From NCBI GenBank assembly GCA_009712635.1, contig WASS01000021.1, positions 1 through 64,000 of the forward strand: DNA of 64,000 nucleotides, written 5' to 3'. A program made the translations under genes and the position numbers. Numbering within the stretch: the stretch's first letter is position 1; each line of letters begins with the position of its first letter. Shown here piece after piece: positions 52,916 through 62,350 of this stretch. The DNA is from Hungatella sp. (GTDB taxonomy: Bacteria; Bacillota; Clostridia; Lachnospirales; Lachnospiraceae). Below the pieces are notes generated by a model that was not told where the DNA came from, did no database searches, and worked only from the letters and a program-made list of their open reading frames with translations.

Positions 52916-54724
52916 TTAGTCATTAAGATCCATAAACTCAAAGTCATCATCGTCATTTTCATTTACGTCTCTGCTTCTTTTGGCTTCGCTTGTCCGCTCC
53001 TCTGTCTGGGCCATAGGAACCCTTTTTTTCGGCATTAAGTTCTGCTCCATCTCTTCCAGGCTGGACTCTTCCATAAAGTCATCCTCTTCCTCATAAGCAG
53101 GGGTCTTGGGGATGAATGTATCAGGCCTGTCCATATCATCTTCTTCAAAATCGGAATAAAGACTTCCTGTCCGTTCCTTTTCGTCGAATTCCTCCCGGCT
53201 GTAACGCTTTACGTTTGCAGGCGGAGCGGCCTGTGCTCTGCTTTCCCTGCGGCTTACGGGCTCGTCCTTCTTCTTTTTGTCATGGAACGGTTCTCCGGAA
53301 TCATATGGCCTTATATCCGATCCGCCGCCTCTTTTGATCAGGAAAATTACAATGATCAGTAATGCCAGTGCCAGCACGCTGATTGCAATTAATATATAGA
53401 ACTGCAAATGATAATCCTTAAGCAAATCACTGTAGGTTTTAGCAAGTTCCACATATTTATCATTGGTAACTCCGGAAGCAAAATATCTCTGAACGGTCTT
53501 CTCTGAAAGATCATACCGGTAGAAATTCTTTTCTCCATTCCAGTTCATACCATAGAACAGACAGTATTCAGGCTTTGATTCCGAATCGGCAACCCAGCCG
53601 GTTACCTTTATTCCATCAATTTCGATCTGCTGCTCTTTAAAGCCTTCCGGAGCTGCAGTGTCTGTATCAAGAGGCATGATTACAACTGCTTTTTCAGTGG
53701 TTTTTACCTCAACAAACTGAGACCAGCTGTCTGCTGCTTCATTATAGATAAAGAATCCGCCGTTACCGCCCTCATCTTTTAAATACAATAAGAGGATGTC
53801 TTTTTCAAGACCTTTTCCAGCCATCACCTCAGTACCTTTATACTGATAGGTTTTGGCTTCAAATCCCTCTGGCAGTGTGGCTTCGTCAAAGGAGGAGGCT
53901 ATGCTGTACACAACATCATGAATGGTTACGGAAGCAGAACTAAACTGAGCTTCACCAGTCTCACCGCCCTCATTGGATGCAGGAGTGGTTTCTCCCCCTT
54001 CCGGCTTGGTGACTTTAATCGTATAATTCTTAATCGTCTGACCGTCTTCTGCCGTTACTTTGACAACAACCTGATTCTCTCCGGCCTTTAATCCCTTTTC
54101 ACCCTGAAGGGTTACATGGGCTCCTGCATTGGAAGCAACTGCGTTGACTACAAGGTCTGCTGTGTCTTTATCAACCTCTGCCGTATAGCTGTCCACTGCT
54201 GCAGAAAAAGCAGGAGTTAAGGTTCCGGGTGAAATCTTCAGGGATTTTAATGTGGCATCCTTTGAGGTTGTTGCAGGAGATGTAACCTTTACAGTAGCGC
54301 TTCCCTGCTTTGATAATGATATGGCAGCGGAATTCACATCATAAATTTCCTGGGATGTGACACTTATTTTCGCATTACCTGCCTTTAATGTTTTAAATTT
54401 CAAAATAAAATTAAAGGCTTTCTGATCAGCAGAATTCATGGTTCCAAGGATCTTAATGGCTCCGGCTCCGCCGTTGGCGCTGGTTCCGCTTACAAATTCC
54501 AGAATTGCCGGGTCATAAGACAGCATAATTTCTGCTGTCCCCAGAGGTGTATCGCTGGTGACTTTCATATTCACAGTTACATCATTCCCCACCATGACGG
54601 AAGGGTCAGAAAATGAAATCTTTGCATCCGATGCCAAGGATACCATGCAGCCCCAGGGACTAGCGACTGCCATCATACAAACCAGCATAAGGCTGGTGAT
54701 CAATCTTTTCAGTTTCCTATTCAT
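52916..54724 (-). CDS. Membrane-anchored cohesin-domain protein
   Basis: A 602-residue surface protein. Signal peptide (1 to about 32), a cohesin-type beta sandwich (about 34-150; AEIMLSYDPAILEFVSG is the diagnostic strand), a cadherin-like beta-sandwich repeat (about 155-242; LKSLKISPGTLTPAFSAAVD), a second unassigned extracellular domain (about 265-430), one membrane segment (FYILIAISVLALALLIIVIF, about 448-467) and a long charged cytoplasmic tail rich in Asp, Glu, Lys and Arg. Cohesins bind dockerins, and the gene just upstream encodes a dockerin-bearing glucosaminidase (21-base gap), so the pair probably meets at the cell surface. The intracellular tail could carry a signal or bind a partner. 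AGGAG lies five bases before ATG 54724. Confidence 0.85.
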   Translation of the reverse strand: MNRKLKRLITSLMLVCMMAVASPWGCMVSLASDAKISFSDPSVMVGNDVTVNMKVTSDTPLGTAEIMLSYDPAILEFVSGTSANGGAGAIKILGTMNSADQKAFNFILKFKTLKAGNAKISVTSQEIYDVNSAAISLSKQGSATVKVTSPATTSKDATLKSLKISPGTLTPAFSAAVDSYTAEVDKDTADLVVNAVASNAGAHVTLQGEKGLKAGENQVVVKVTAEDGQTIKNYTIKVTKPEGGETTPASNEGGETGEAQFSSASVTIHDVVYSIASSFDEATLPEGFEAKTYQYKGTEVMAGKGLEKDILLLYLKDEGGNGGFFIYNEAADSWSQFVEVKTTEKAVVIMPLDTDTAAPEGFKEQQIEIDGIKVTGWVADSESKPEYCLFYGMNWNGEKNFYRYDLSEKTVQRYFASGVTNDKYVELAKTYSDLLKDYHLQFYILIAISVLALALLIIVIFLIKRGGGSDIRPYDSGEPFHDKKKKDEPVSRRESRAQAAPPANVKRYSREEFDEKERTGSLYSDFEEDDMDRPDTFIPKTPAYEEEDDFMEESSLEEMEQNLMPKKRVPMAQTEERTSEAKRSRDVNENDDDDFEFMDLND

Positions 54725-54745
54725 ATAGTCTCCTATTTCCTAAAC

Positions 54746-57109
54746 TTACATTCCAAGTACTTTCTTCTGCAGCAGAAGAAGATCCTGAGAATTCACATTT
54801 CCGTCTCCATTTAAATCGGCTGCTGCTTTTCCAGCATCTGAAAGGTGTTCCAGACCCAGAAGATATCTCTGCAGCTTTAATACATCCAGACTGTTAACTT
54901 TTCCGTCACCGTTTACATCACCACTTCCTTTTGAGGCGGTGTTTGCAGAGGTTGACTGTGTCTGGGCAGGCTGGGTCTGTGCCTGGGTTTGTGTTTGTGC
55001 CTGTGTCTGGCCAGGGCTTCCCGGTCCCTGTGAAGCCCCGGTAGATGCCTGTACTGATATATTGGAGGAAGCATCGGGCACAATGGTAATGTTACTTCCG
55101 CCTGGTGTTCCGGCACTGGTTTCTGAGGATGGATTGGAAACTCCTGGTCCCCTGCTGCCAGAAGAACTGCTACTGCCGGAAGAGCTGCTATTACCGGAAG
55201 AACTGTTGCTGCCGGAAGAGCTGTTGCCACCGGCAGAGCCGGGGTTACTTGGAGTACTGCTTCCGGAATTATAGGTCGGTCCGTTTGCCTGTCTGACTAC
55301 ATGAAGAATATACTCCCTCACATTACCGTTCTGGGCAGTAACGGAAACTTTAATATCATTATTACCATTTTGAAGTGCAATAGTCCCGGTTCCGCTTACG
55401 TTAGAAGCAGAATACAGTGCAGAAGCATTCACTTTAATACTGGTCACGCCAGAATCCACAATCAGATTATATTCTTTTGTATCCCGGTCAAAGCTTGGTG
55501 TCATAACAAATCCATCTACACTAAGACCTGAAAGCTTGTTATTTGGATTACCATCACCAGTTGGCTGGCTGCAGGGATTTTCAGGCATATTGTTATAAAC
55601 CGGAATTTTAAATTCCAGACCGGTCTGTTTCATATCATTATTATAAGCTTTTGAATACACCGCAGCTTCGGATGCTGCACCCTGCACATTGGTCATATAC
55701 TGATGTTTATACAGATTCGCCCCCTGTACATTAAATTTCTTCAGATAAAATGTATCCTGCCCAACTTTTACGTAGTTATTACCATAATATAATGCGCCGC
55801 CTAAAATTGATTTTTCCGGCGAATTCCACGGACGTTCATAATTGCCTGCCTGAGACGCCCACCATAATCCTCTTTGCACAGCAGTCATGTTTCCGGACTG
55901 ATACGCTTCAATATTAAAGAAATTATAATACCCGGCATAACCTGATTCTGTACCGGAAATACTTTTGCCGGTACCTGCAGAACCCTGCTCCTGAATGATC
56001 ATCGCTGCCAGGACATAAGGATTAACTCCGGACTGGGTGGCTGCATTCATAATCATATTGGTATAAGCACCGCTTCCAGTGGTAGTCCCGGTAGAAGGCG
56101 CAGAAGCAGAAGGTCCGGTAAGACTTGCTCCGGGCCCATAATCCATAAGAACGGCCGCATGGTTGGGTGTAATGGAGGCATGGGGTGATTCCTGGCTTAC
56201 ATTGCCGGAAGAAGAACCCTGTGTTTCGGTTTTTCCGCCAGGACCAATATTGGCTCCGGGACCTGAGGAATTACCTGAATCCGTAGACGTTCCGCTCTCC
56301 TGTGAGGTGGCTCCGCCTGACTGGGAAGTATCTGTATTAACAGTACCTCCTGACAGGAAGGTCCCCTTAACCATGGTATTTAATCCTTCCATTGTATGTT
56401 TGTTGCTGTCATAGGTATGTGTTAAAAACTGAAATACATTGGTTTCGTCCAGGAAATTCCTGGGATCCATATAATACTTTACAATATCCTCTGATGCCGT
56501 AACCCAGCTGCTCCCGTCAAATCCTACCCAGGTACTGTTGTTCCAGTCATAAGCACCGGTTTCCGTAGATTTCCAGGAAGACATACTGTTTGTATGTACC
56601 AGTGTTTTTCCTACCAGGCTCTCTTCCTTTACTGCAGTATTCCAGTCTATATTGGTTTTCTGAGCCGTAAACACCCAATTGGGATACTGGGCATGAAGCG
56701 CCCTTAAGCGCACCTTATAGCTTTCTGGAAACCCCTGTGCAGACAGTCTTGACTCAAAATCAGCACTGCTTGTATAAACTGCGGCGAATTTTAAATAGCT
56801 TTTTGTAACGTAACCTGACACGGTTTGTCCGTTGGAATTGTTAAAGCGTATCTCATACCAGAGGGCTCCATCCGTTCCGTTCTTTTCATTGACCACAGTG
56901 ACGGCTGCACCATTGGTCAGTTTTGTAACGATTGAATAGGAAGTACCCGGTCCGCTTCTTACATTCAGTGTTGAAGCATTCACCGTCGCCGACTTATTCG
57001 TATAAGCATACGTATCTATGTAAGGCGATATCGGTCCTATAAAAGAATCGATCACCAGAATACTGGCAAGAATTGCTGCCATCCTGCCAGCTTTTTTATA
57101 CTTTCTCAT
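54746..57109 (-). CDS. SH3b-glucosaminidase autolysin with C-terminal dockerin
   Basis: A 787-residue secreted cell-wall hydrolase. Signal peptide (1 to about 36), bacterial SH3 domain (about 40-108; STLNVRSGPGTSYSIV), the N-terminal part of an N-acetylglucosaminidase (FPESYKVRLRALHAQYPNWV, about 125), a low-complexity Ser/Gly/Thr insert (about 255-330), the catalytic half (NPYVLAAMIIQEQGSAGTG with the likely acid Glu, about 370; GYYNFFNIEAY), a cadherin-like repeat (about 510-605), a Ser/Gly/Gln-rich linker and a type I dockerin at 728-787. The dockerin has two calcium loops, DVNGDGKVNSLD and DLNGDGNVNSQD. A glucosaminidase cuts the glycan backbone of peptidoglycan. The next gene encodes a cohesin. 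ATG 57109 follows GGGAGA. Confidence 0.9.
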   Translation of the reverse strand: MRKYKKAGRMAAILASILVIDSFIGPISPYIDTYAYTNKSATVNASTLNVRSGPGTSYSIVTKLTNGAAVTVVNEKNGTDGALWYEIRFNNSNGQTVSGYVTKSYLKFAAVYTSSADFESRLSAQGFPESYKVRLRALHAQYPNWVFTAQKTNIDWNTAVKEESLVGKTLVHTNSMSSWKSTETGAYDWNNSTWVGFDGSSWVTASEDIVKYYMDPRNFLDETNVFQFLTHTYDSNKHTMEGLNTMVKGTFLSGGTVNTDTSQSGGATSQESGTSTDSGNSSGPGANIGPGGKTETQGSSSGNVSQESPHASITPNHAAVLMDYGPGASLTGPSASAPSTGTTTGSGAYTNMIMNAATQSGVNPYVLAAMIIQEQGSAGTGKSISGTESGYAGYYNFFNIEAYQSGNMTAVQRGLWWASQAGNYERPWNSPEKSILGGALYYGNNYVKVGQDTFYLKKFNVQGANLYKHQYMTNVQGAASEAAVYSKAYNNDMKQTGLEFKIPVYNNMPENPCSQPTGDGNPNNKLSGLSVDGFVMTPSFDRDTKEYNLIVDSGVTSIKVNASALYSASNVSGTGTIALQNGNNDIKVSVTAQNGNVREYILHVVRQANGPTYNSGSSTPSNPGSAGGNSSSGSNSSSGNSSSSGSSSSSGSRGPGVSNPSSETSAGTPGGSNITIVPDASSNISVQASTGASQGPGSPGQTQAQTQTQAQTQPAQTQSTSANTASKGSGDVNGDGKVNSLDVLKLQRYLLGLEHLSDAGKAAADLNGDGNVNSQDLLLLQKKVLGM

Positions 57110-57271
57110 CTGTTTCTCCCATAATACCCTTAAGTATTTTCATTACCAGTTATATGTAAATCATACATTATTTTATTATAATGACAAATGATACCATGTG
57201 TCAACACAATCAGTTAATCTTCAATTAATTGGAAATATTTGTAAGAAAATCTTTCATTTTATCCAAACCAC

Positions 57272-57300
57272 GAAAACAGCGGAATGCATAAGCACTCCGC
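57272..57300 (-). terminator. Terminator of the aminotransferase operon
   Basis: GCGGAATGC (57279-57287) pairs with GCACTCCGC (57292-57300) around a four-base loop, followed by TGTTTTC on the minus strand; the T run is short. Confidence 0.65.
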
Positions 57301-57337
57301 CGCCTTAAAACCCTTATTTTATTTATTTGAAACCTGG

Positions 57338-58687
57338 TTACCTGCATGCCTCAATGGCTGCTTCCAATATTGTAAGCCCGCTTTCAAGCTGGGAATCTGT
57401 TACCACTAACGGACAAAGGAAACGGACCACATTGGAATACGCACCTGCATTCTCCACAATCAGCCCGTGGTTTACACAGTAGTCAACCACATCTTTTACC
57501 AGTACTGGATTGGGATTCTTACTTTGTTTATCTGTCACAAATTCTATCCCCATCATACAGCCGATTCCTCTCACATCTCCTACCTCTTCAAATCGTTCTT
57601 TCCACAATTCAAACCGGGTTTTGCATCGATCGGCGATCTCAAGGGAGCGGGAACACAGATCCTCCCGTTCCATAATTTCAATTACTTTTAAGGCAGATGC
57701 ACATGCAAGGGCATTTCCTCCAAAGGTTCCCCCTATAATTCCGCCTTTTACACCATCAAATATTTCCGCAGCTGCCGTGACTGCACTTAACGGCAATCCT
57801 CCTGCGATTGACTTGGCACAAGCCAGTATATCCGGTGCACAGCCGGCATCTTTCCAATAATTTGAGACAAACATACGGCCGGAGCGGGCAAAACCGGTCT
57901 GTACCTCATCAGCGATCAGCAATATTCCATTTTCATCACAAATATTTCTCAATGCCAGTACCCATTCTATCGGAGCCGGAACGAATCCCCCTTCTCCCTG
58001 AACCGGTTCCACCACCACAGCTGCCACATGCTCTGCGGGAGATGCTTCCTCAAACACCTTCTTAAGCTTTTCCGTATAATATCCCATTGCTTCGCTGTCC
58101 CTTAATCCTTCTGGCTTTCTGTATAAATAGGGGAATTCTGCCCGGTAAATTCCATCTGGGAACGGTCCGATTCCAAAGGCATAGGCTTTTTTTGCAGTCA
58201 TTGCTGCAGCAAGAAGAGTTCTTCCATGAAATGCACCGGAAAATACAATGATATTCGGTCTTCCTGTGTAGGATTTTGCGATTTTTACCGCATTTTCAAT
58301 TGCTTCCGCACCGGAATTGGCAAACATGGTTTTCTTTCTATCCGATTTCAGAGGTACAATTTCATTCATTTTTTCCGCAAGGGCTATGTATCCTTCGTGG
58401 GTGACAATATTCATCATTCCATGAAAATATTTTTCTGACTGTTCCTTTACTGCTTCTACAATTTCCGGGTGGCTGTAGCCAATGTTTAAAACACCCACAC
58501 CACCTACCCAGTCAAGAAACCGGTTTCCGTCCAAATCTTCCAGCATGGCACCCTCTCCCCTGCCGATTACACAGGGATAGACCGATTTAATGGCTCCAGG
58601 CACCGCTTCCTCTCTCCGTTTTAAAACTGCTCCCGCTTTTGGTCCCGGCAGGGGCGTTTTTATTTCTGGCAATGCATCTCTCAGCAT
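57338..58687 (-). CDS. Class III (4-aminobutyrate-type) aminotransferase
   Basis: A 449-residue PLP enzyme of the omega-amino-acid aminotransferase family. The block around NSGAEAIENAVKIAK binds the phosphate, ILLIADEVQTGFARSG holds the Asp that pairs with the PLP nitrogen, and the Schiff-base Lys is in ACAKSIAGGLPLSAV. Substrates in the family are 4-aminobutyrate, 5-aminovalerate, beta-alanine, putrescine and ornithine. Next to an iron alcohol dehydrogenase and an amino-acid importer, it likely yields a semialdehyde. ATG 58717 immediately follows the upstream stop, but ATG 58687 has AAGGAGG at ideal spacing. Confidence 0.9.
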   Translation of the reverse strand: MLRDALPEIKTPLPGPKAGAVLKRREEAVPGAIKSVYPCVIGRGEGAMLEDLDGNRFLDWVGGVGVLNIGYSHPEIVEAVKEQSEKYFHGMMNIVTHEGYIALAEKMNEIVPLKSDRKKTMFANSGAEAIENAVKIAKSYTGRPNIIVFSGAFHGRTLLAAAMTAKKAYAFGIGPFPDGIYRAEFPYLYRKPEGLRDSEAMGYYTEKLKKVFEEASPAEHVAAVVVEPVQGEGGFVPAPIEWVLALRNICDENGILLIADEVQTGFARSGRMFVSNYWKDAGCAPDILACAKSIAGGLPLSAVTAAAEIFDGVKGGIIGGTFGGNALACASALKVIEIMEREDLCSRSLEIADRCKTRFELWKERFEEVGDVRGIGCMMGIEFVTDKQSKNPNPVLVKDVVDYCVNHGLIVENAGAYSNVVRFLCPLVVTDSQLESGLTILEAAIEACR

Positions 58688-58717
58688 AAGTTCCTCCTTT
58701 TTGCCTTGATCAGGCAT

Positions 58718-59848
58718 TTATATTGATTTTGTATAGATATCACTGATCTCCTCCCGGCTAAAAACAACCGGGTGATTTGCAATACTGGCGGCAGAAATCT
58801 TCATACAGTTTTCTGTCAGCCATGGTACGTCATTTTCTTTGATTCCCATATCTCCCAGAGTTTCCGTCAGTTGAAGCTCCTCAATCAGATTTTTGATCTG
58901 ATCCACAAAATCAGATTCCTCTTTCCCTCCCAGAATTTTTGACATGGCGGCAAATTTTTCCGGTGAACCTTTTATGGAAGCTTCATATACAGAAGGCGCC
59001 AGGGCTGCCAGCCCTCTGCCATGAATTGCATTTTTAAGTCCGCTTACCGGATGCTCCATTCCATGGAGAGCAGTCACTCCCGCTGTATTGATCACCATAC
59101 CCCCTAAGGTACTTGCAAAGCACAGCTTCTCCCAGCCGTCTAAATCCTGGCTGTCTTTGTAGACCCTCATTAAACTGTCTGCTGCAAGCCGGATTCCCTC
59201 CAAGGCCATCATGTCTGTAAGCGGCTGGGATACGGCAGATAAATAAGCATCCATGTTATGGCAAAGTGCATCAAACCCCACCGATGCTAAAACTGTCTTT
59301 GGCATCGTGGTCATCAGCAGGGGATCGATGATGGAACATGCCGGGACAATGGCACTGCACCGGAGTGATTTTTTATCCAGCGTATCCGGGTTTGTCATCA
59401 CCGCAAATCCATTGCCTTCACTTCCTGTGCCGCAGGTGGTGGGGACTGCCAGTACCGGAAGCGCCTTATCACTAACCTTTTTTCCAAAAATATACTCATT
59501 GATATCCCCGCCGTTAACCGCCTGAAAAGCAATTCCTTTTGCTGCATCCAGACTGCTTCCGCCTCCAAGAGCCACCACCAGATCGCACCCTTCCTCAGAA
59601 GCGATCCCTGCACCTTCATATACTGTCGTGGTGGTGGGATTTGGCTCCGCCCTGTCAAACAGTACACTGGAGACCCCCTCTTTTTTAAGCAGTTCTTCCG
59701 TTCTGGCAAGGAGACCGGATTCTTTTGTACTCTTCCCTCCTGTTACAATAAGAGCCCGTTTACCAAGTAACGCCGCTTTTTCACCGATTAAATCCGCTTT
59801 CCCCCGTCCAAATACCAGATTGACCGGCAGGTAATATTGAAAATTCAT
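58718..59848 (-). CDS. Iron-containing alcohol dehydrogenase (semialdehyde reductase candidate)
   Basis: A 376-residue group III dehydrogenase. NAD-binding ALGGGSSLDAAKGIA (about 95), the PTTCGTGSEG block and metal ligands Asp and His in the stretch FDALCHNMDAYLS and GMEHPVSGLKNAIHGRGLA are present. It resembles 4-hydroxybutyrate and 1,3-propanediol dehydrogenases and, beside the class III aminotransferase, would reduce the semialdehyde product to a hydroxy acid with NADH. A GTG at 59869 is in frame; ATG 59848, seven bases after AGAGG, is preferred. It ends one base before the upstream-most start of the aminotransferase gene. Confidence 0.88.
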   Translation of the reverse strand: MNFQYYLPVNLVFGRGKADLIGEKAALLGKRALIVTGGKSTKESGLLARTEELLKKEGVSSVLFDRAEPNPTTTTVYEGAGIASEEGCDLVVALGGGSSLDAAKGIAFQAVNGGDINEYIFGKKVSDKALPVLAVPTTCGTGSEGNGFAVMTNPDTLDKKSLRCSAIVPACSIIDPLLMTTMPKTVLASVGFDALCHNMDAYLSAVSQPLTDMMALEGIRLAADSLMRVYKDSQDLDGWEKLCFASTLGGMVINTAGVTALHGMEHPVSGLKNAIHGRGLAALAPSVYEASIKGSPEKFAAMSKILGGKEESDFVDQIKNLIEELQLTETLGDMGIKENDVPWLTENCMKISAASIANHPVVFSREEISDIYTKSI

Positions 59849-59871
59849 ATCATTGCCTCTCTCTTTCACAA

Positions 59872-60780
59872 CTATTTTACATTCTTTGTTTTCCCATCCT
59901 CTACACCCACGAAATAATCATCGGTCAGTCCATAGGATTTTAATATTTTGGTTAAGGTACCATCTTCCTTCATTTCATTCAGGCACTTGTTGATTTCATT
60001 TAAGAAATCCTTATCCTGGAAGCGGACCGCTGCACCAATCTGCCCGCTTGCCTCCGCCTGGTAAGGAGCTAAAAGCTTTAGTTTTAGGGAACTGTCTGCT
60101 GAAAGTGTAAAGCCGGCAACAATTCCGTCAGTCACAACAGCATCCACCTTACCCGTGTTAACCGCTGTCATTAATGTGGCCTGATTGTCGTAAGCAAGTA
60201 GTTCCCCTATTTTTCCTTCATCCAGCCATTTTTGTGCTGTCTCATAAAATGCAGTTCCCGGCTGCGCTCCAACTGTTTTACCTTTTAAATCCTCTTTGCT
60301 TTTAATTGCCGAATCTGCAGGTATAACAACTGCCTCTCCCTCCTGGTACCATTTATCTGTAAATGCTGCAATCTGCAGTCTTTCATCCTTTACATACATC
60401 CCGTCTACAACCATATCCACATTGTTATTATTCAGTTCTACCAGAAGATTGGAAAAATCAATCTCCTTCATTTTGATATCCCCAATCCCCAGGCGCTTGC
60501 AGATTTCTTTTAATATTTCGATATCAATACCCTTTAATTGTCCGCTCTCCACATCCATATAGAAAAATGGTGCATCATTGGAAGAGCCAATCAGTATGGA
60601 CCCCTTTTCTTTAATCTTCTTTAACATGGCGGACTCTCCTGTCCCCTGGTCAGAAGCGGTGTTTTGTGTTTTACCTGAATCTGAACTTTTACCTGCTGCT
60701 TTCTGACTGCATCCAGTGAGTACAATTGCAGCCAGCACAGCCAGCGCAGCGATTCTTTTTCCTGTTTTCCTTTTTTTCAT
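59872..60780 (-). CDS. Amino-acid ABC transporter substrate-binding lipoprotein
   Basis: A 302-residue family 3 binding protein with signal peptide and lipobox VLTGC at about residue 24. The mature part has the family pattern ILIGSSNDAPFFYMD and GIDIEILKEICKRLGI. It should capture a polar or omega-amino acid for the importer encoded by the two genes upstream. ATG 60780 lies four bases after AGGAG; a longer start at 60798 has no site. Confidence 0.9.
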   Translation of the reverse strand: MKKRKTGKRIAALAVLAAIVLTGCSQKAAGKSSDSGKTQNTASDQGTGESAMLKKIKEKGSILIGSSNDAPFFYMDVESGQLKGIDIEILKEICKRLGIGDIKMKEIDFSNLLVELNNNNVDMVVDGMYVKDERLQIAAFTDKWYQEGEAVVIPADSAIKSKEDLKGKTVGAQPGTAFYETAQKWLDEGKIGELLAYDNQATLMTAVNTGKVDAVVTDGIVAGFTLSADSSLKLKLLAPYQAEASGQIGAAVRFQDKDFLNEINKCLNEMKEDGTLTKILKSYGLTDDYFVGVEDGKTKNVK

Positions 60781-60822
60781 AGTTCTCCTGCCTTTCATTC
60801 CTTGTTTATAGTTTCAATTAAG

Positions 60823-61518
60823 TTACGGCATACGTTTTAGTCTGCGTTCTAATATCCCGGTCATCTGGGAAAGAGGAATACTAAGTAATAAGTAAACAAC
60901 TGCCAGAAGTGTATAGGCTTCTACGGTAAGAAATGTCTGGGAAGCATAGGTCTTAGTACGAAGAAGCAGTTCCTGCACAGAGATCATTGCTAACAGCGAG
61001 GTATCCTTAATAAGCATTACCAGATAATTTCCGAATACGGGAACTGAATTTCTAAGAGCCGGAGGTATGATGAAATGAAGCATTACCTTTGCTTCGCTGA
61101 ATCCCAGCGCCAGCCCCGCTTCTCTTTGCCCGGAATCAACGGCCAGAATTGCAGAACGGATAACTTCTGACATGTAACAACCGTAATTCACTGCAAATCC
61201 GATAATTCCGCAGGTGGAAGCTTTCAGCTGAATATTGGTTTCGTACCCTGCCATGGAGAGAATTCCGTTTAACAGTGTGGGAATAACATAATAGATATAA
61301 AAAAGCTGGACGAGCAGAGGCGTTCCTCTGATCAGCTCAATTAAAACCGACAAAATCCGGCTGAGCACCTTATTTTTTGAAAGGCGTCCCATTGCAATCA
61401 TAAGTGCTGCAGCTAAAGCACAGAAGAAACCGGAAAGGGTGATATACAGAACAATTCCCACTCCCCCTAAAAGACTGGGGCCCAGGGTATTAATCGCTTT
61501 TCCAAAATTCAATTCCAT
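60823..61518 (-). CDS. Amino-acid ABC transporter permease (HisM/GlnP type)
   Basis: A 231-residue polar-amino-acid permease with about five membrane segments and the family EAA-like loop (REAGLALGFSEAKVMLHFII). It forms the channel, probably as a homodimer, with the ATPase encoded 12 bases upstream. GGAGG lies seven bases before ATG 61518. Confidence 0.92.
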   Translation of the reverse strand: MELNFGKAINTLGPSLLGGVGIVLYITLSGFFCALAAALMIAMGRLSKNKVLSRILSVLIELIRGTPLLVQLFYIYYVIPTLLNGILSMAGYETNIQLKASTCGIIGFAVNYGCYMSEVIRSAILAVDSGQREAGLALGFSEAKVMLHFIIPPALRNSVPVFGNYLVMLIKDTSLLAMISVQELLLRTKTYASQTFLTVEAYTLLAVVYLLLSIPLSQMTGILERRLKRMP

Positions 61519-61530
61519 TCCTACACCTCC

Positions 61531-62253
61531 CTATAGTACTCTGGACAAAAATGTCCTGGTTCTCTCATTCTTAGGACTTTTAAATATATCCTGGGGCGCG
61601 CCCTCTTCGATTACAAAACCGCCATCCATAAAGATCACACGATCCGCCACATCTTTTGCAAACCCCATTTCATGAGTGACTACAATCATGGTCATTCCCT
61701 CTTTTGCCAGCTGTTTCATAACCTCCAGCACATCTCCCACCAGCTCAGGATCCAAAGCAGAAGTGGGTTCATCAAAGAGAAGGATCTCCGGCTTCATCGC
61801 CAGTGCCCTTGCAATGGCTACCCGCTGCTGCTGTCCTCCTGATAAAGCGGACGGATATGCATGCGCCCTGTTTTCCAGCCCCACCTTTTTAAGAAGATCC
61901 ATTGCCTGTTCCTTCGCATCTTTAACGGGGATCTTATTAAGTTTCACTGGTGCATACATTACATTTTCCAATGCATTTTTCAAAGGAAATAAATTAAATC
62001 TCTGAAAAACCATTCCCACCTGTTTCCTGTAATCTGTAACCTTCTTTCCCAAATGTGTAATATCCTCTCCCTGATACAGAATTTCTCCTCCTGTAGGGGT
62101 CTCTAATAAATTAACACATCTTAGCAGCGTACTTTTACCAGAACCGGAAGGCCCTATAATTACCACTACTTCACCCTTTGCCACGGACAGATTCACATCT
62201 TTTAATACTTCCAGATCCTCAAAGCATTTAGACAGATTTTTTATTTGCAGCAC
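61531..62253 (-). CDS. Amino-acid ABC transporter ATP-binding protein (GlnQ type)
   Basis: A 240-residue ATPase with Walker [10 protein letters not shown], signature [15 protein letters not shown], Walker [16 protein letters not shown] and switch His in VVTHEMGFA. It starts with GTG at 62253, eight bases after AAGGAGG; a longer frame up to 62289 would place that site inside the gene. First gene of the five-gene transport and catabolism operon. Confidence 0.94.
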   Translation of the reverse strand: MLQIKNLSKCFEDLEVLKDVNLSVAKGEVVVIIGPSGSGKSTLLRCVNLLETPTGGEILYQGEDITHLGKKVTDYRKQVGMVFQRFNLFPLKNALENVMYAPVKLNKIPVKDAKEQAMDLLKKVGLENRAHAYPSALSGGQQQRVAIARALAMKPEILLFDEPTSALDPELVGDVLEVMKQLAKEGMTMIVVTHEMGFAKDVADRVIFMDGGFVIEEGAPQDIFKSPKNERTRTFLSRVL

Positions 62254-62287
62254 GATGTAAGCCTCCTTTTCTCCTTTTTGATACAAC

Positions 62288-62324
62288 AAAAAGGCAATGT
62301 CTTTTTTTCAAAAGCTCCATTGCC
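62288..62324 (-). terminator. Terminator or leader attenuator between the kinase-like gene and the ABC operon
   Basis: GGCAATG (62293-62299) pairs with CATTGCC (62318-62324); five T follow on the minus strand, only 35 bases before the GTG start of the ATPase gene. Confidence 0.7.
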
Positions 62325-62350
62325 CGGAATGTGATATATGTATCAATTTT

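Noticed and set aside
54939-55274. Plus-strand frame opposite the Ser/Gly-rich linker and dockerin region
   Set aside because: Its Leu/Pro/Glu-rich repetitive sequence is the complement of low-complexity Ser/Gly codons; no start signal.
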